Part shown: one piece after another, positions 1 through 9,602 of the stretch
Layout of the letters: every line of letters begins with the position of its first letter
Position numbering within the stretch: the first letter of the stretch is position 1
Origin: Cordylochernes scorpioides
Taxonomy: Eukaryota; Arthropoda; Arachnida; Pseudoscorpiones; Chernetidae
Assembly (NCBI GenBank): GCA_030710605.1
Contig: CP092876.1
Span: forward strand, 67,828,115 to 67,892,114
DNA: 64,000 nucleotides
Reading direction: 5' to 3'
The notes under the pieces: model-generated
The model's database searches: none
What the model saw: the letters and a program-made list of their open reading frames with translations, nothing else
Told to the model about the DNA's origin: nothing
Translations under genes and position numbers: made by a program

Positions 1-90
1 GGAGTAGGCTGAACTACTGCGACCAAAAAATATTTTTTGGTCCCAGTAGCTTCCTGAAAAACCAAGAAATGGGTATTTAAGACCAAACTC
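1..90 (-). repeat. Inverted arm of the 350-bp hammerhead repeat
   Basis: These bases are the near-exact reverse complement of the end of the 350-bp unit at about 350-438, so the array opens with a fold-back. The arm contains the self-complementary stretch around AAAAAATATTTTTT. The junction at 90/91 removes the upstream half of ribozyme stem I from the first unit. Such inverted, truncated ends are common for Penelope-like insertions; a sequencing or assembly fold-back is the alternative. Confidence 0.7.
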
Positions 91-436
91 GCTGACGAGC
101 GCCAAAAGCGCGAAACGCGTTCGTGGATGGCTTTTCTTGATTTATCAAGATATTGGGTTGGCCAAATATCAGGGAACAGGCTAAATCAATGTTTAGTTGA
201 TTTCTGTTCCACCAGATGGCGCTCTGCCTTCTGTAAAGCACAAGTGCTCCTGGTCAGGATATGCCATTTTTAATATTGATTTCAACACCTGATCTTTTTA
301 TCTTTTATTTTTTTCTTTCGTTTTTTCATGTGCTAAGCGTATTTACGCAAGTTTGGTCTTAAATACCCATTTCTTGGTTTTTCAGGAAGCTACTGGGACC
401 AAAAAATATTTTTTGGTCGCAGTGGTTCAGCCTACT

Positions 437-476
437 CCACGCTGACGAGCGCCAAAAGCGCGAAACGCGTTCGTGG
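437..476 (+). ncRNA. Type I hammerhead ribozyme (unit 2)
   Basis: All core elements are in order. Stem I is CCACG (437-441) with CGTGG (472-476). CTGACGA follows at 442-448. Stem II is GCGC (449-452) with GCGC (458-461), loop CAAAA. GAAA is at 462-465, then a minimal stem III, and the cleavage triplet GTT ends at 471. Every invariant hammerhead base is satisfied, and the very short stem III is typical of PLE and retrozyme hammerheads. Self-cleavage in the tandem transcript would release 350-nt monomers. Activity is inferred, not shown. Confidence 0.85.
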
Positions 477-786
477 ATGGCTTTTCTTGATTTATCAAGA
501 AATTGGGTTGGCCAAATATCAGGGAACAGGCTAAATCAATTTTTAGTTGATTTCTGTTCCACCAGATGGCGCTCTGCCTTCTGTAAAGCACAAGTGCTCC
601 TGGTCAGGATATGCCATTTTTAATATTGATTTCAACACCTGATCTTTTTATCTTTTATTTTTTTCTTTCGTTTTTTCATGTGCTAAGCGTATTTACGCAA
701 GTTTGGTCTTAAATACCCATTTCTTGGTTTTTCAGGAAGCTACTGGGACCAAAAAATATTTTTTGGTCGCAGTGGTTCAGCCTACT

Positions 787-826
787 CCACGCTGACGAGC
801 GCCAAAAGCGCGAAACGCGTTCGTGG
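787..826 (+). ncRNA. Type I hammerhead ribozyme (unit 3)
   Basis: This is identical in core, stems and loop to the ribozyme 350 bp upstream: CTGACGA at 792-798, GAAA at 812-815, predicted cleavage after 821. The equivalent in unit 1 (91-126) keeps the core but lacks the CCACG strand of stem I because of the fold-back junction, so it should be inactive. Confidence 0.85.
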
Positions 827-1437
827 ATGGCTTTTCTTGATTTATCAAGAAATTGGGTTGGCCAAATATCAGGGAACAGGCTAAATCAATGTTTAGTTGA
901 TTTCTGTTCCACCAGATGGCGCTCTGCCTTCTGTAAAGCACAAGTGCTCCTGGTCAGGATATGCCATTTTTAATATTGATTTCAACACCTGATCTTTTTA
1001 TCTTTTATTTTTTCTTTCGTTTTTTCATATATATATATATATATTAACTAGAAATAAAGCGTAAGGAGAAAATATTTTTTATTCACATAAAACGTGCGAC
1101 AAGCTTTCGGGCAGTCACGCCCTTCGACTGGTAACAAACTGTAGTATCAAAAGGCTTTATATAGGAATCCGTTATTTTGAGTTATATTTACATATGTGAT
1201 GAATATAGGACGGCTAAAAATACAATTCAGATTAAAAACTTATGCAAATTTAAATTAGTGATATGTAACTATTACGTAAGTATGCTAATCTTGTTATGCT
1301 AAATGATGAATGAACGAAAAATTGCAGATTGGCTATGTTACTAAACTATACCGCGATAATGGTTAACATCTGTTCAACCCGCCATCAGCGGCCACTCAGG
1401 ACCTATGGAGGGGGTAGGGGGGGGGGAGATGGGGGTT

Positions 1438-2030
1438 CTATGATTTATTTAAGTTGTTGCATAAATCCTGATATTGTTTAGGTAAATCAATATGGCGGTT
1501 AATGCTGTTCTTAGAAATGGATAACATGGCCTCTATTATCAGTCTCTGGTGTTTATTGGGGATGTTATTGTATAAGGTGGTGGGAGAAGCTAGATTGAAT
1601 GAATGGCCTGTATTAAGAGTGTGGTTGTATATGAGAGATTTGTTGTCTTTGTTATTGATACACCTACCATGTTCAAACATCCTGATGGCCACGGACCTAC
1701 CAGTCTCCTCTATGTAAGTTGCACTACAATCGTTGCATGAGACTGAGTAGACCGAGCCACCCGACTATTGAACATTGGTAGGTCTCTGTAATCGGGTAAT
1801 GGGATGTCTAAGGATGGCGGACAGGCTTTTACTGTTTTTAAAAAAGGTATTGATGCCGTGAGATTTAAGCAGTCGGGATATGGTAGCGGATTGAGGTGAA
1901 TACGGCAAGATACAGGTATTTCTATGGGTTAAAATGGGTTTCAGATTGGCAGGGTTGTATCGGTACTTGTGTATAAAATGGTGAGGATATTGAGAGAGGG
2001 CAAGCTGTTTTTTGATGTTAGAGAACTCTA
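1438..2030 (-). pseudogene. PLE C-terminal GIY-YIG endonuclease, left arm
   Basis: On the minus strand this encodes the region between the RT and the end of a Penelope-like polyprotein. It runs through a conserved linker (IEFSNIKKQLALSQYP, later LPYSPQSATISRLLKSHG) into the GIY-YIG endonuclease. The linker frame closes at 1765 and the endonuclease continues in another frame to the stop at 1438, ending in the PLE-typical NKHQRLIIEAML and INRHIDLP. GIY-YIG endonucleases nick the target for target-primed reverse transcription. The RT is absent and one frameshift breaks the frame, so this copy is dead. Open reading beyond 2030 is antisense to the other arm and is not real coding sequence. Confidence 0.75.
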
Positions 2031-2056
2031 TTGATCTAAATAAGGGCAGGGAGCCA

Positions 2057-2651
2057 TAGAGTTCTCTAACATCAAAAAACAGCTTGCCCTCTCTCAATAT
2101 CCTCACCATTTTATACACAAGTACCGATACAACCCTGCCAATCTGAAACCCATTTTAACCCATAGAAATACCTGTATCTTGCCGTATTCACCTCAATCCG
2201 CTACCATATCCCGACTGCTTAAATCTCACGGCATCAATACCTTTTTTTTAAAAACAGTAAAAGCCTGTCCGCCATCCTTAGACATCCCATTACCCGATTA
2301 CAAAGACCTACCAATGTTCAATCGTCGGGTGGCTCGGTCTACTCAGTCTCATGCAACGATTGTAGTGCAACTTACATAGGGGAGACTGGTAGGTCCGTGG
2401 CCATCAGGATGTTTGAACATGGTAGGTGTATCAATAACAAAGACAACAAATCTCTCATATACAACCACACTCTTAATACAGGCCATTCATTCAATCTAGC
2501 TTCTCCCACCACCTTATACAATAACATCCCCAATAAACACCAGAGACTGATAATAGAGGCCATGCTATCCATTTCTAAGAACAGCATTAACCGCCATATT
2601 GATTTACCTAAACAATATCAGGATTTATGCAACAACTTAAATAAATCATAG
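2057..2651 (+). pseudogene. PLE C-terminal GIY-YIG endonuclease, right arm
   Basis: This is the mirror of the left-arm copy. The linker region reads in one frame to about 2300. The GIY-YIG core (VYSVSCNDCSATYIGETGRS, around 2335-2395) and the C-terminal part (2397-2651, NKHQRLIIEAML) are in a second frame, so one frameshift separates them. The paired cysteines in SCNDC fit the zinc-finger-containing endonuclease of canonical animal PLEs. There is no RT in the window for this copy. The stop at 2649-2651 is followed by a poly-C run and the 3' UTR with a hammerhead-like motif. Confidence 0.75.
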
Positions 2652-2959
2652 AACCCCCATCTCCCCCCCCCCCTACCCCCTCCATAGGTCCTGAGTGGCC
2701 GCTGATGGCGGGTTGAACAGATGTTAACCATTATCGCGGTATAGTTTAGTAACATAGCCAATCTGCAATTTTTCGTTCATTCATCATTTAGCATAACAAG
2801 ATTAGCATACTTACGTAATAGTTACATATCACTAATTTAGATTTGCATAAGTTTTTAATCTGAATTGTATTTTTAGCCGTCCTATATTCATCACATATGT
2901 TAATATAACTCAAAATAACGGATTCCTATATAAAGCCTTTTGCTACTACAGTTTGTTAC

Positions 2960-2996
2960 CAGTCGAAGGGCGTGACTGCCCGAAAGCTTGTCGCAC
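2960..2996 (+). ncRNA. Degenerate hammerhead-like motif at PLE 3' end
   Basis: A GGGC/GCCC stem (2968-2971 with 2978-2981) followed by GAAA (2982-2985) and CTTGTC resembles hammerhead stem II, GAAA and cleavage segment. The upstream box reads CAGTCGAA rather than CTGANGA. The same motif appears inverted at 1096-1131. Hammerheads are known in PLE terminal repeats, so this is probably a decayed or variant one; I doubt it cleaves. Confidence 0.4.
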
Positions 2997-3049
2997 GTTT
3001 TATGTGAATAAAAAATCTTTTCTCCTTACGCTTTATTTCTAGTTAATAT

Positions 3050-3231
3050 AATCAGTGGAGAAAGTTTTCTTGCTTTTAAGATATATATATATAAATTTTC
3101 TTAATATTTGACCAATCAGGTTGATATATTAACTGGATTTACATTTATATCTGACATTTTCATATTTTCATATTATTTTCATATTTTCATATTTTCATTT
3201 TTATTTCATTCTTCACCAAGGAATATTCAAA
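3050..3231. other. AT-rich spacer without recognisable gene
   Basis: Simple AT-rich sequence with an (AT)n run near 3080 and a CATATTTT-type repeat at 3160-3200. A short plus-strand ORF at 3108-3308 is low-complexity and has no recognisable domain. Confidence 0.5.
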
Positions 3232-4290
3232 TTAAACGATCACTGAAAAATGTACCGATTTTTCAAAATATCAATATCAACTCAGCGCCTTCTATCGCTG
3301 AAAATTAGAAACAATACTTTAGCGCTCTTCTTTTATTTTTAAATACAATTAAAACGTATTTCTACAACCCTCATATTGAAATGATTAAAATTTGAAAGAG
3401 ATATTATTTTTAGATATAAAGGAATAATTATATTTATTTAAAAATAAATTTAGAGCGCGCTAAAATATAGTTCAAATTCTGAAAAATTTTGACTGAAAAT
3501 GATAATGATGATAGTGCATCATGTGTGATTGGGAGAAACAGTATTCTCTCTGCTAACATTCAATGGGGTAAAGCACAGGGGAATACAATCATATACCGAA
3601 TAAATTACCCTAGATAATCACCGATTCGTGATTTGAACAATCAATGTAGAATAATTCACAGATAGACGAATGGACTCACGGATAGGTTGAATAAGACCAG
3701 AGCAGCAATGCTGTTTATGTATGTGGACATAAACCAGAGTGGATTCGCTCCATTATTTCTTCTGTAAGAGCTTGAAGCAGAAACACCATTGAAATTGTTA
3801 TTATCCAAGTTATTACTAAAAGAAGATGATAATTTCATCTAAACGCTTGAGTCGAAAGCCAAAGAAGACCAACAACTGGCACGCACCCACGCTATGAAGT
3901 TTCAGGGACACATATAGGCCCATAACAGAAACATAATGTTCCAGGCTGGAAATATCGTAGCGTTATTTATTTCTGTGCGGTAAATAAGTTTTTTTTCGGA
4001 AAAGCTAAAGCCACGTTACTTTGACCCAAATATAGTCACATCATAGGATTCACTTTAGCAAGATGATGCCATAGGAGAACCATTCAGGTCACAGATGACT
4101 TCTCACCTAGCGCCGAGGAAGAATACGTCCTAATTGAAAGAAGACAACGGCCGCAGAAACACGAAGAGACCTCTCACAATATAACTCAGCGACAAGCGCA
4201 CTGAAACTGAGGATGTAAGTCTTCTGATGAGCATCGAGAAGATGCTCTGTATAGGAGGAGGCAAGGTGATAAGAAATACTTTAAAATGTA
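3232..4290 (+). other. Duplicated single-copy-like module with exon-like end (copy 1)
   Basis: This 1-kb stretch is colinear with 33920-36010, where a mariner interrupts it. Both share the segment around 4060-4290. There the plus strand has an exon-like frame (DDFSPSAEEEYVLIERRQRP, from about 4097) followed by a strong splice-donor-like GTAAGT at about 4216 that is conserved in both copies. I do not recognise the peptide. It may be the last part of an exon of an old duplicated gene. A minus-strand ORF at 3656-3838 has no recognisable domain. Confidence 0.4.
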
Positions 4291-4341
4291 TATAAAACTT
4301 ATGAATTAATATATATATGCCATAAGATTTAGAAATATATA

Positions 4342-5637
4342 CTTAGTCTAGCCATAAATATTGTTTCAAAACCAAATCAGTGATAAAAATTTTAATTTGA
4401 CCGCGTGAAGTATTCAAAATACAGTAGTTGTTATTTGAATATCTCGTGCACACGTGTTCAGAAAAAAATCGGAATATATATGTTTTTTGATAATGGATTG
4501 GGGTGTTAAAGAAAACCGTATAGCTGTAATAGCCTTACACAAGGTAGGCCAAATTCCTTCATCCATTTTTAAAGTTTTAAAAAATTTGAATATTTCGCGT
4601 CAATTTGTTTATCGAATCATTGAAAGGTTCAACAAGGCTGGCAATATTAATGATCTTGAAAGATCTGGTCGACCGCGCGTGAAACGAACGCAAGCAGCTA
4701 TAAAAGCCATTCACGAAAGAATTCGTCGAAATCCACGCCGCAAACAAAAGATCTTAGCAAAGCAGATGGATTTAGCTCAAAGAACCGTTTCCAGGATAAT
4801 CAACGAAGACCTTGGACTAAGAGCTTTCAAACGACGCACAGGTCATTTGATAACCCCTATTCTTAGAGATATTAGAAGGGTTAGATAAAAAATGTTGTTG
4901 GCGCGGCATGATGGTCGGTGGCATGAGAGAATCCTTTTCACAGACGAGAAATTTTCACTGTCGAGGAAAAGATTAAAAGTCAGAATGATAAGATATATGC
5001 TCGTAGCTCTCTAGAAGCTTCTTTGAAAGTCAGAAGACTTGAAAAAGTCACCATCCTTCTTCTGTCATGGTTTGGTGGGGAGTTAGCTACCAAGGAGTAA
5101 CAAATCTCCACTTCTGTGCCAAAGAGGTTAAAAAATACAGAGAAGATATTTTAAAACAAATAGTAAAGTCTCTGAATACAAAATATTTTAATGGAGAACA
5201 TTGGATATTTCAACAAGATTCAGCTCCTGGTCACAAATCTAAGTCAACCCAACAATGGTTGGAGACGAATGTTCCGGAGTTCATAAAGGCCAATGAATGG
5301 CCCTCTGGAAGACCTGATTTAAACCCCCTTGATTACAGTTTGTGGGCATATTTATAGGAGAAGGTGTGCTCTAAAATATATTATAATTTGGATCAATTGG
5401 AATCAGTATTGGTGAGAGCAATGAAAGAAATACCCTTAGAAAAGGTGCGTGCCGCCATAGATCAGTGGCCCGAACGTTTGAGATCCTGTGTCAAAAATAA
5501 AGGAGGAAATTTTGAATGATTGTATATATTTAAAATCTATGTCCTATTGGCTAATAAAATATGTATTTATATTCCATTAGTTTTTGTTCTTAATCATTTA
5601 TAAAATTGTTTGTAACAGAATTTATGGCTAGACTGTG
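4342..5637 (+). mobile_element. maT-type Tc1/mariner transposon
   Basis: The element is 1296 bp, flanked by TA at 4340-4341 and 5638-5639. Its terminal inverted repeats of about 28 bp share AGTCTAGCCATAAAT. One transposase gene fills the interior. Size, TA target and catalytic spacing are normal for the Tc1/mariner superfamily. The transposase has stops and frameshifts, so the copy is non-autonomous now but could be cross-mobilised since both ends are intact. Confidence 0.85.
4493..5519 (+). pseudogene. Transposase of maT (DD37D) family, broken
   Basis: The N-terminal half (4493-4888) is intact, with two helix-turn-helix segments (HTH around SRQFVYRIIERF and RTVSRIINEDLG) and the GRPR-like linker that bind the inverted repeats. 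A TAA stop interrupts at 4886. The catalytic core continues with ILFTDEKF (first Asp), several stops, then VMVWWGVSYQG, FQQDSAPGHKS (second Asp) and PDLNPLDYSLW (third Asp), and ends at 5517-5519. Thirty-seven residues separate the second and third acidic residues, which places it in maT/DD37D. At least one frameshift and three stops make it inactive. The start ATG opens the conserved N-terminus. Confidence 0.8.
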
Positions 5638-5639
5638 TA

Positions 5640-6199
5640 AATAAAATGGCTAGTGTGGGAATAAGAGGAAAAGAGAAGATAAAAAATAGCCGGGTCAAAA
5701 CAACCCCCTTGGTCACCAGGTGTCAAGCCTTCACTCCCACTCCCCCTGAGGGTTATTTATCTTACTTAAATCGGCTTAAAATCAGCTGGAGATGATGATC
5801 AAGGGACAGTTCTCACCGAGGTCGTCTTGACACCAATTGTTCTAAGGGTGGTCCTCGGGACCTTCTATCTTTCCTACCCGATCTACTCCCCACAGGTATT
5901 TGCCTCTGGATCCTGTCTCCTGTGTGTCGTTACCACTCACCATACAACAACCACGACTACCTTACAAATCAACGCAGAACTACTTTTAGCTGCCAGGATG
6001 AACAAGGACAAGAGTCAGATCCCATCGGAGATAGATTAGGTCGACGGGAAAGTTGAGCTCCCCCCCGCCCCAATCACTCTGGAGAACCTGATAATACGGC
6101 TCACAATTGCCTAAAAACCCTCCATCCAAAGGCCTATCAAAACCTAGAGATGTCCAAGTGCGACGGCGTTGAATCTTTTTTTTATATACGCACTTCACC
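5640..6199. other. Unassigned, moderately GC-rich segment
   Basis: No convincing gene. Short ORFs at 5827-6039 (plus) and 5986-6198 (minus) overlap and show no domain. The segment leads into LINE RNase H debris, so it may be unrecognised LINE 3' or 5' sequence. Confidence 0.3.
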
Positions 6200-6600
6200 C
6201 ACTATACACCAATGTTCAACTCTGCAAAGGTCACACCGGTATTCTGGGAAATGAACTAGCGGACCAACGAGCCAAGCCCGCTGCACCTTCTAACTTATAC
6301 ACTGTTTTTTAAAGATCTTTCCATAAAGCGTTGCCAGAAATTAAAAAAACTCAAATCACACAGAATCTATCGAAAGACCTATACATTATGGATTATAAAA
6401 CCAGCAATCTCAGAAGATTTACGCCAAGAATTTTGATCTACACGCTTCCAAGAATCTAACATGAGTGTACTTCAACAACCATCCAATCTTGCCATGGCCA
6501 CGCACAAGAAAATTCCGCGAAATTTATAAGAGGATCGATTTACCCCAACTGCTAGAATGAAGACCAATAAGTGGGTCATCTCCTCTTCATATGCTCAGCT
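6200..6600 (+). pseudogene. LINE RNase H domain remnant
   Basis: Plus-strand translation at 6205-6290 gives KGHTGILGNELADQRAKPA, the conserved C-terminal His and Asp region of a retrotransposon RNase H (HTGI.GNE.AD..A). The downstream 300 bp give LINE C-terminal-like pieces interrupted by stops. No RT or endonuclease is near it on this strand, so it is an isolated fragment of an RNase H-bearing LINE. The parent clade cannot be fixed from this piece. Confidence 0.6.
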
Positions 6601-6830
6601 TTCTGATACCAAAGAAATCAAACGGCCATTTTCCTATGAATTATAAATCTCAACCTGGCAATAATGTAAAATATCTTTAATAATAAATATGCTTGACAAA
6701 AAGTCTAAAGACTAAAGTCGCTTTGACTGAAAACACGAGTGGTTAAAGAGATCTTGTGAAGGCCTAAGGAACCTGAATTAATTACATATATATTCTAAAA
6801 TATTGAATCAATAATCCCTTCACTAAACTT
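6601..6830. other. AT-rich spacer
   Basis: No coding potential or repeat recognised apart from general AT richness. Confidence 0.4.
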
Positions 6831-6886
6831 TAATAACGGACTACTCGATGAGGGAAGAGTATATTTTAATATATAATATCAGATCA

Positions 6887-6928
6887 CAAGCTTTCGGGCA
6901 TAACCGCCCATCCACAGGTGTAAAAACG
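6887..6928 (-). ncRNA. Hammerhead-like motif of second PLE, left end
   Basis: On the minus strand CTGTGGAT precedes a GGGC/GCCC stem, GAAA and CTTGT. The first box differs from CTGANGA at the invariant A, so cleavage is doubtful. The right arm carries the same motif at about 7950-7985. It lies where PLE terminal hammerheads are found. Confidence 0.4.
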
Positions 6929-7194
6929 AGACAAATTATTTTGGCAATCAGCAATATATATATATATAAAGTAAGAAAATGAGACAAATATGTAAAAATT
7001 GTGCCAGATAATTAACATAATATTGAAGGATCATTTATAGAAGTTAAGCAAAGCAAGCAAATAAACATATAATACATATAATACAAGGCTATTACAGAAA
7101 CTAAGTATGAACAACGACTATTAAACAAAATAAAAATAAACCAAAACTGCCATTGACGTGTAAAAGTATAAGTAGGCCATGAAAACTAAATCTT

Positions 7195-7827
7195 TCAGAT
7201 AGGAGGTTCCAGTATTAAATTATCATATATCTCAGGAAGGTCTATTGCTCTATTGATGCTTTTAAATTTTTTGGTGAGTATAGCCTCCAGGACCAATCGC
7301 TGGTGCTTGTTTTTAATCTCATGATAGTGGGCCGAGGGGTTATAGATGTTGAATGTGTGGCCTGTGTCCCGTATGTGTTGGTAAACTAGAGAGCGGGGAT
7401 CTTTCCTTTTTACCGATCTATCATGCTCCACCATTCTGGTCTTCACCATTCTCCCAGTCTCTCCGACATACTTGGCATCACACTGCTCACATGATATGGA
7501 GTAAATGGCATTGTGGGTACTAAGGGAATCAATGGTTTCACTATTTTTAACTATTGTCTGTTTTAGTTTGGTTGCCAGACTGAGTGTGTTGGAGAAATAT
7601 GAGTTTACACCATATCTATTCAGAACTCGTGCTATGGCCGCCGATTTGTGAGAGTATGGAATGAAACAGGTGGACAGGTAATAAGCAGTATTTCTTATTC
7701 CTGAGGAATCATAAAAATGTTTGCAAACAAAGGATGTCGGATAGCCTGCAGAGTTGAGATTCTTGATTATGTTCTGTTTCTCTATTGCCTGAAAAGATGG
7801 AAGGGAACAATGGGTGTGTACACGCTT
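7195..7827 (-). CDS. PLE GIY-YIG endonuclease segment, intact frame
   Basis: On the minus strand an uninterrupted frame of about 210 codons encodes the C-terminal third of a Penelope-like polyprotein. The linker (IIKNLNSAGYP, FIPYSHKSAAIARVLNRYG) is followed by the endonuclease with IYSISCEQCDAKYVGETGR, then RMVEHDRS and the conserved tail NKHQRLVLEAIL and INRAIDLPE. The GIY-YIG variant here is IYS plus YVG, with the catalytic-type Arg in ETGR and the Glu in LEAI. The frame is open further to 7875, but that part is antisense of the other arm. No RT precedes it, so it is a truncated element whose frame has not yet decayed. Confidence 0.75.
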   Translation of the reverse strand, partial: KRVHTHCSLPSFQAIEKQNIIKNLNSAGYPTSFVCKHFYDSSGIRNTAYYLSTCFIPYSHKSAAIARVLNRYGVNSYFSNTLSLATKLKQTIVKNSETIDSLSTHNAIYSISCEQCDAKYVGETGRMVKTRMVEHDRSVKRKDPRSLVYQHIRDTGHTFNIYNPSAHYHEIKNKHQRLVLEAILTKKFKSINRAIDLPEIYDNLILEPPI

Positions 7828-8043
7828 AGATAAAGCGTGTACACACCCATTGTTCCCTTCCATCTTTTCAGGCAATAGAGAAACAGAACATAATCAAGAA
7901 TCTCAACTCTGCAGGCTATCCGACATCCTTTGTTTGCAAACATTTTGCATCCCTGTGGATGGGCGGTTATGCCCGAAAGCTTGTGATCTGATATTATATA
8001 TTAAAAGATACTCTTCCCTCATCGAGTAGTCCGTTATTAAATA

Positions 8044-8440
8044 TTCTAAAATATCATAGTATGTGGTGCTTTATATAAGTAGATATCAAAACTGGGTTTA
8101 ATATTGATATGCATATTTATATATTTTGGTGAGATTTTTTTTTAGTATGTATATATTTTAACTTGTGATTCAAAAATTGTAAATTCATGACTAAAAACTA
8201 ACTAAATATTTAATAAATAAAAAATTACATTGTAAAAATGCTTTTATTTAAATGCATTAAAAAGAAAAAATAAATATCTTCTACCATTATGCAATTATAT
8301 GTGTGTATGTTAGAATTTGTATAGTATCAAGATGTAAAATTTCTCTCTCTCTCTTTTCGCCAAAATAAGTGTGTAAATATGTTAAGCTTGTGTTTAAATG
8401 TGAATATTCCAATTCATCCATCTATTAAAATTACAAAAAT
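8044..8440. other. AT-rich spacer, no gene seen
   Basis: AT-rich sequence with a (CT)n run near 8345. No coding potential recognised. Confidence 0.5.
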
Positions 8441-9262
8441 AAACGTGGTAGACATCGCCGGTGAATGCTACGGCACCTCGCGGGCGCGCTGCTCAATTGG
8501 CTGAAACTCTTTATTGATTGGATGTATAATGGTTATAATGGTTGCACCCTTCCATTCGTTCACGACATGTATACGAGTAAAAATGAAAGCGGCGGGGGGC
8601 GATCATATTCGGAGAAGAGGTAAAAATTTAGTAAAAACTTATAAATATCGCTAATCAGTTGCTACAAATGTTACGTCGTACCCAGACGTTGTTCGTGCAA
8701 ATGGTCTAGTCAGGATGCCACAAAGATACACAGTGATTTCGAAGGGATTGCAGCTAAAGTTAGCGCTTCATTATGGCTCACTTAACAGAAGGAATACAAC
8801 AGTGGGACTCGCCTTCGACCTCCCTGTCAGAAGAATCCTTGGCGCCGTAGATGTCACTCTTGTGAAGCGTTCCGCTCCACACTATACACGTGCAGCCTGG
8901 ACTACACCGCCTTCTAGGTCGCTCCGATATCAGTCTCTCCTGGCACCGCCTTGCAGGATCATCCACACGCCCCGGAGGTAACTCTCCGCCGTCTACTTCT
9001 TGCCGCAGATCTCGTTGTCACCAGACGACTTCTCCCGACACTGTGATGGCCTCTCGGCGCACAACCCCCCTTCAGGCCGACCGCTATCTCGGCTCCTTCC
9101 TTCACTACGGCACCAGCTGTATTCTCGGTCTGCCCCCTCCTCCCCTGGGATCTGTCAATCAACACTTCCTTGTGGAGTGGGGGCTGCATACCTTTACCAG
9201 CCTTCCCCACATCTTCCCTTCATCTTCTTTGCTGCAACGCTTCAATATTAATTCACATTAGG
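8441..9262. other. GC-richer island of unknown nature
   Basis: Base composition changes sharply from the AT-rich flanks. Several short overlapping ORFs (8715-8981 plus, 8890-9261 plus, 8959-9210 minus) exist because stops are rare in GC-rich sequence; none shows a domain I know. The region ends about 340 bp before the zinc-finger gene, so it could be an upstream exon or promoter-proximal segment, or a decayed element. Confidence 0.3.
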
Positions 9263-9602
9263 TTCGAAATTCATGATGATCGTCCCTCGCCGTTTTATTT
9301 TCAAATCTAATTGCTTAATGGTAGAAGATAATATTTTATTTTTCCTTTTTAGTGCATTTAAATAAAAAAATTATATATATTTTTAAAAATTTATTGATTA
9401 TTTTAAAATTTTTATGTAATTTTTTAAAATTAATTATTTAAAATTATATAATCAATTTATATATTCAATGAGAGAAATATTCATGATATTGATGTTTGCA
9501 TGAAGTCATCATACACATCCCGAATATTCCTTTATCATTTGTGTGTGTGTGTTTTTTTTTTATAAAATATTAATATAAATTTAATTATTCTTTGGTATCA
9601 AA
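9263..9602. other. AT-rich upstream region of the zinc-finger gene
   Basis: Very AT-rich with a (TG)n tract at about 9539-9552 just before the start codon region. Partly conserved in front of the decayed paralogue near 30900-30960. No promoter element can be named with confidence. Confidence 0.35.

Larger units (their letters stand above)
91..1027 (+). repeat. Tandem 350-bp hammerhead-bearing repeat, retrozyme-like
   Basis: Three head-to-tail units start at 91, 441 and 791, a period of exactly 350 bp. They are almost identical, and the last is cut off at about 1027 by an (AT)n run. No ORF of note is present. Each unit begins with a hammerhead core (CTGACGA, a GCGC hairpin, GAAAC). Metazoan retrozymes and Penelope-type pseudo-LTRs are known as tandem repeats of this size with one type I hammerhead per unit, so this is probably a non-autonomous circular-RNA retroelement or a run of PLE pseudo-LTRs. 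A related diverged unit lies at 36711-37070. Confidence 0.75.
1042..3049. mobile_element. Palindromic pair of 5'-truncated Penelope-like elements
   Basis: The left arm (1042-2030) and right arm (2057-3049) are inverted copies of about 990 bp around a 26-bp spacer. Each arm is the 3' part of a Penelope-like element: end of the linker, GIY-YIG endonuclease, a 3' UTR of about 350 bp and a hammerhead-like motif. The left copy reads on the minus strand and the right on the plus, so they are joined through their truncated 5' ends. Inverted 5'-truncated partners are characteristic of PLE integration. The near identity means a recent event or a fold-back assembly artefact. Confidence 0.8.
6831..8043. 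mobile_element. Second palindromic Penelope-like pair, right arm deleted
   Basis: The inverted repeat is centred at 7828-7832. The left arm (6831-7827, minus sense) is the 3' part of a PLE with a complete GIY-YIG domain. The right arm (7833-8043) matches its coding start (7833-7945) and its 3' end (7946-8043) but lacks the middle 650-700 bp. Both outer ends carry the same hammerhead-like motif. The layout repeats that at 1042-3049 but with a different PLE family. Confidence 0.75.

Noticed and set aside
4225-4262. CTGATGA followed by a GCATC/GATGC hairpin, hammerhead-like
   Set aside because: No GAAA follows the hairpin and the duplicate at about 35965 breaks the stem.
7828-7875. N-terminal extension of the minus-strand GIY-YIG frame
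   Set aside because: It is antisense to the other palindrome arm and not part of the PLE protein.
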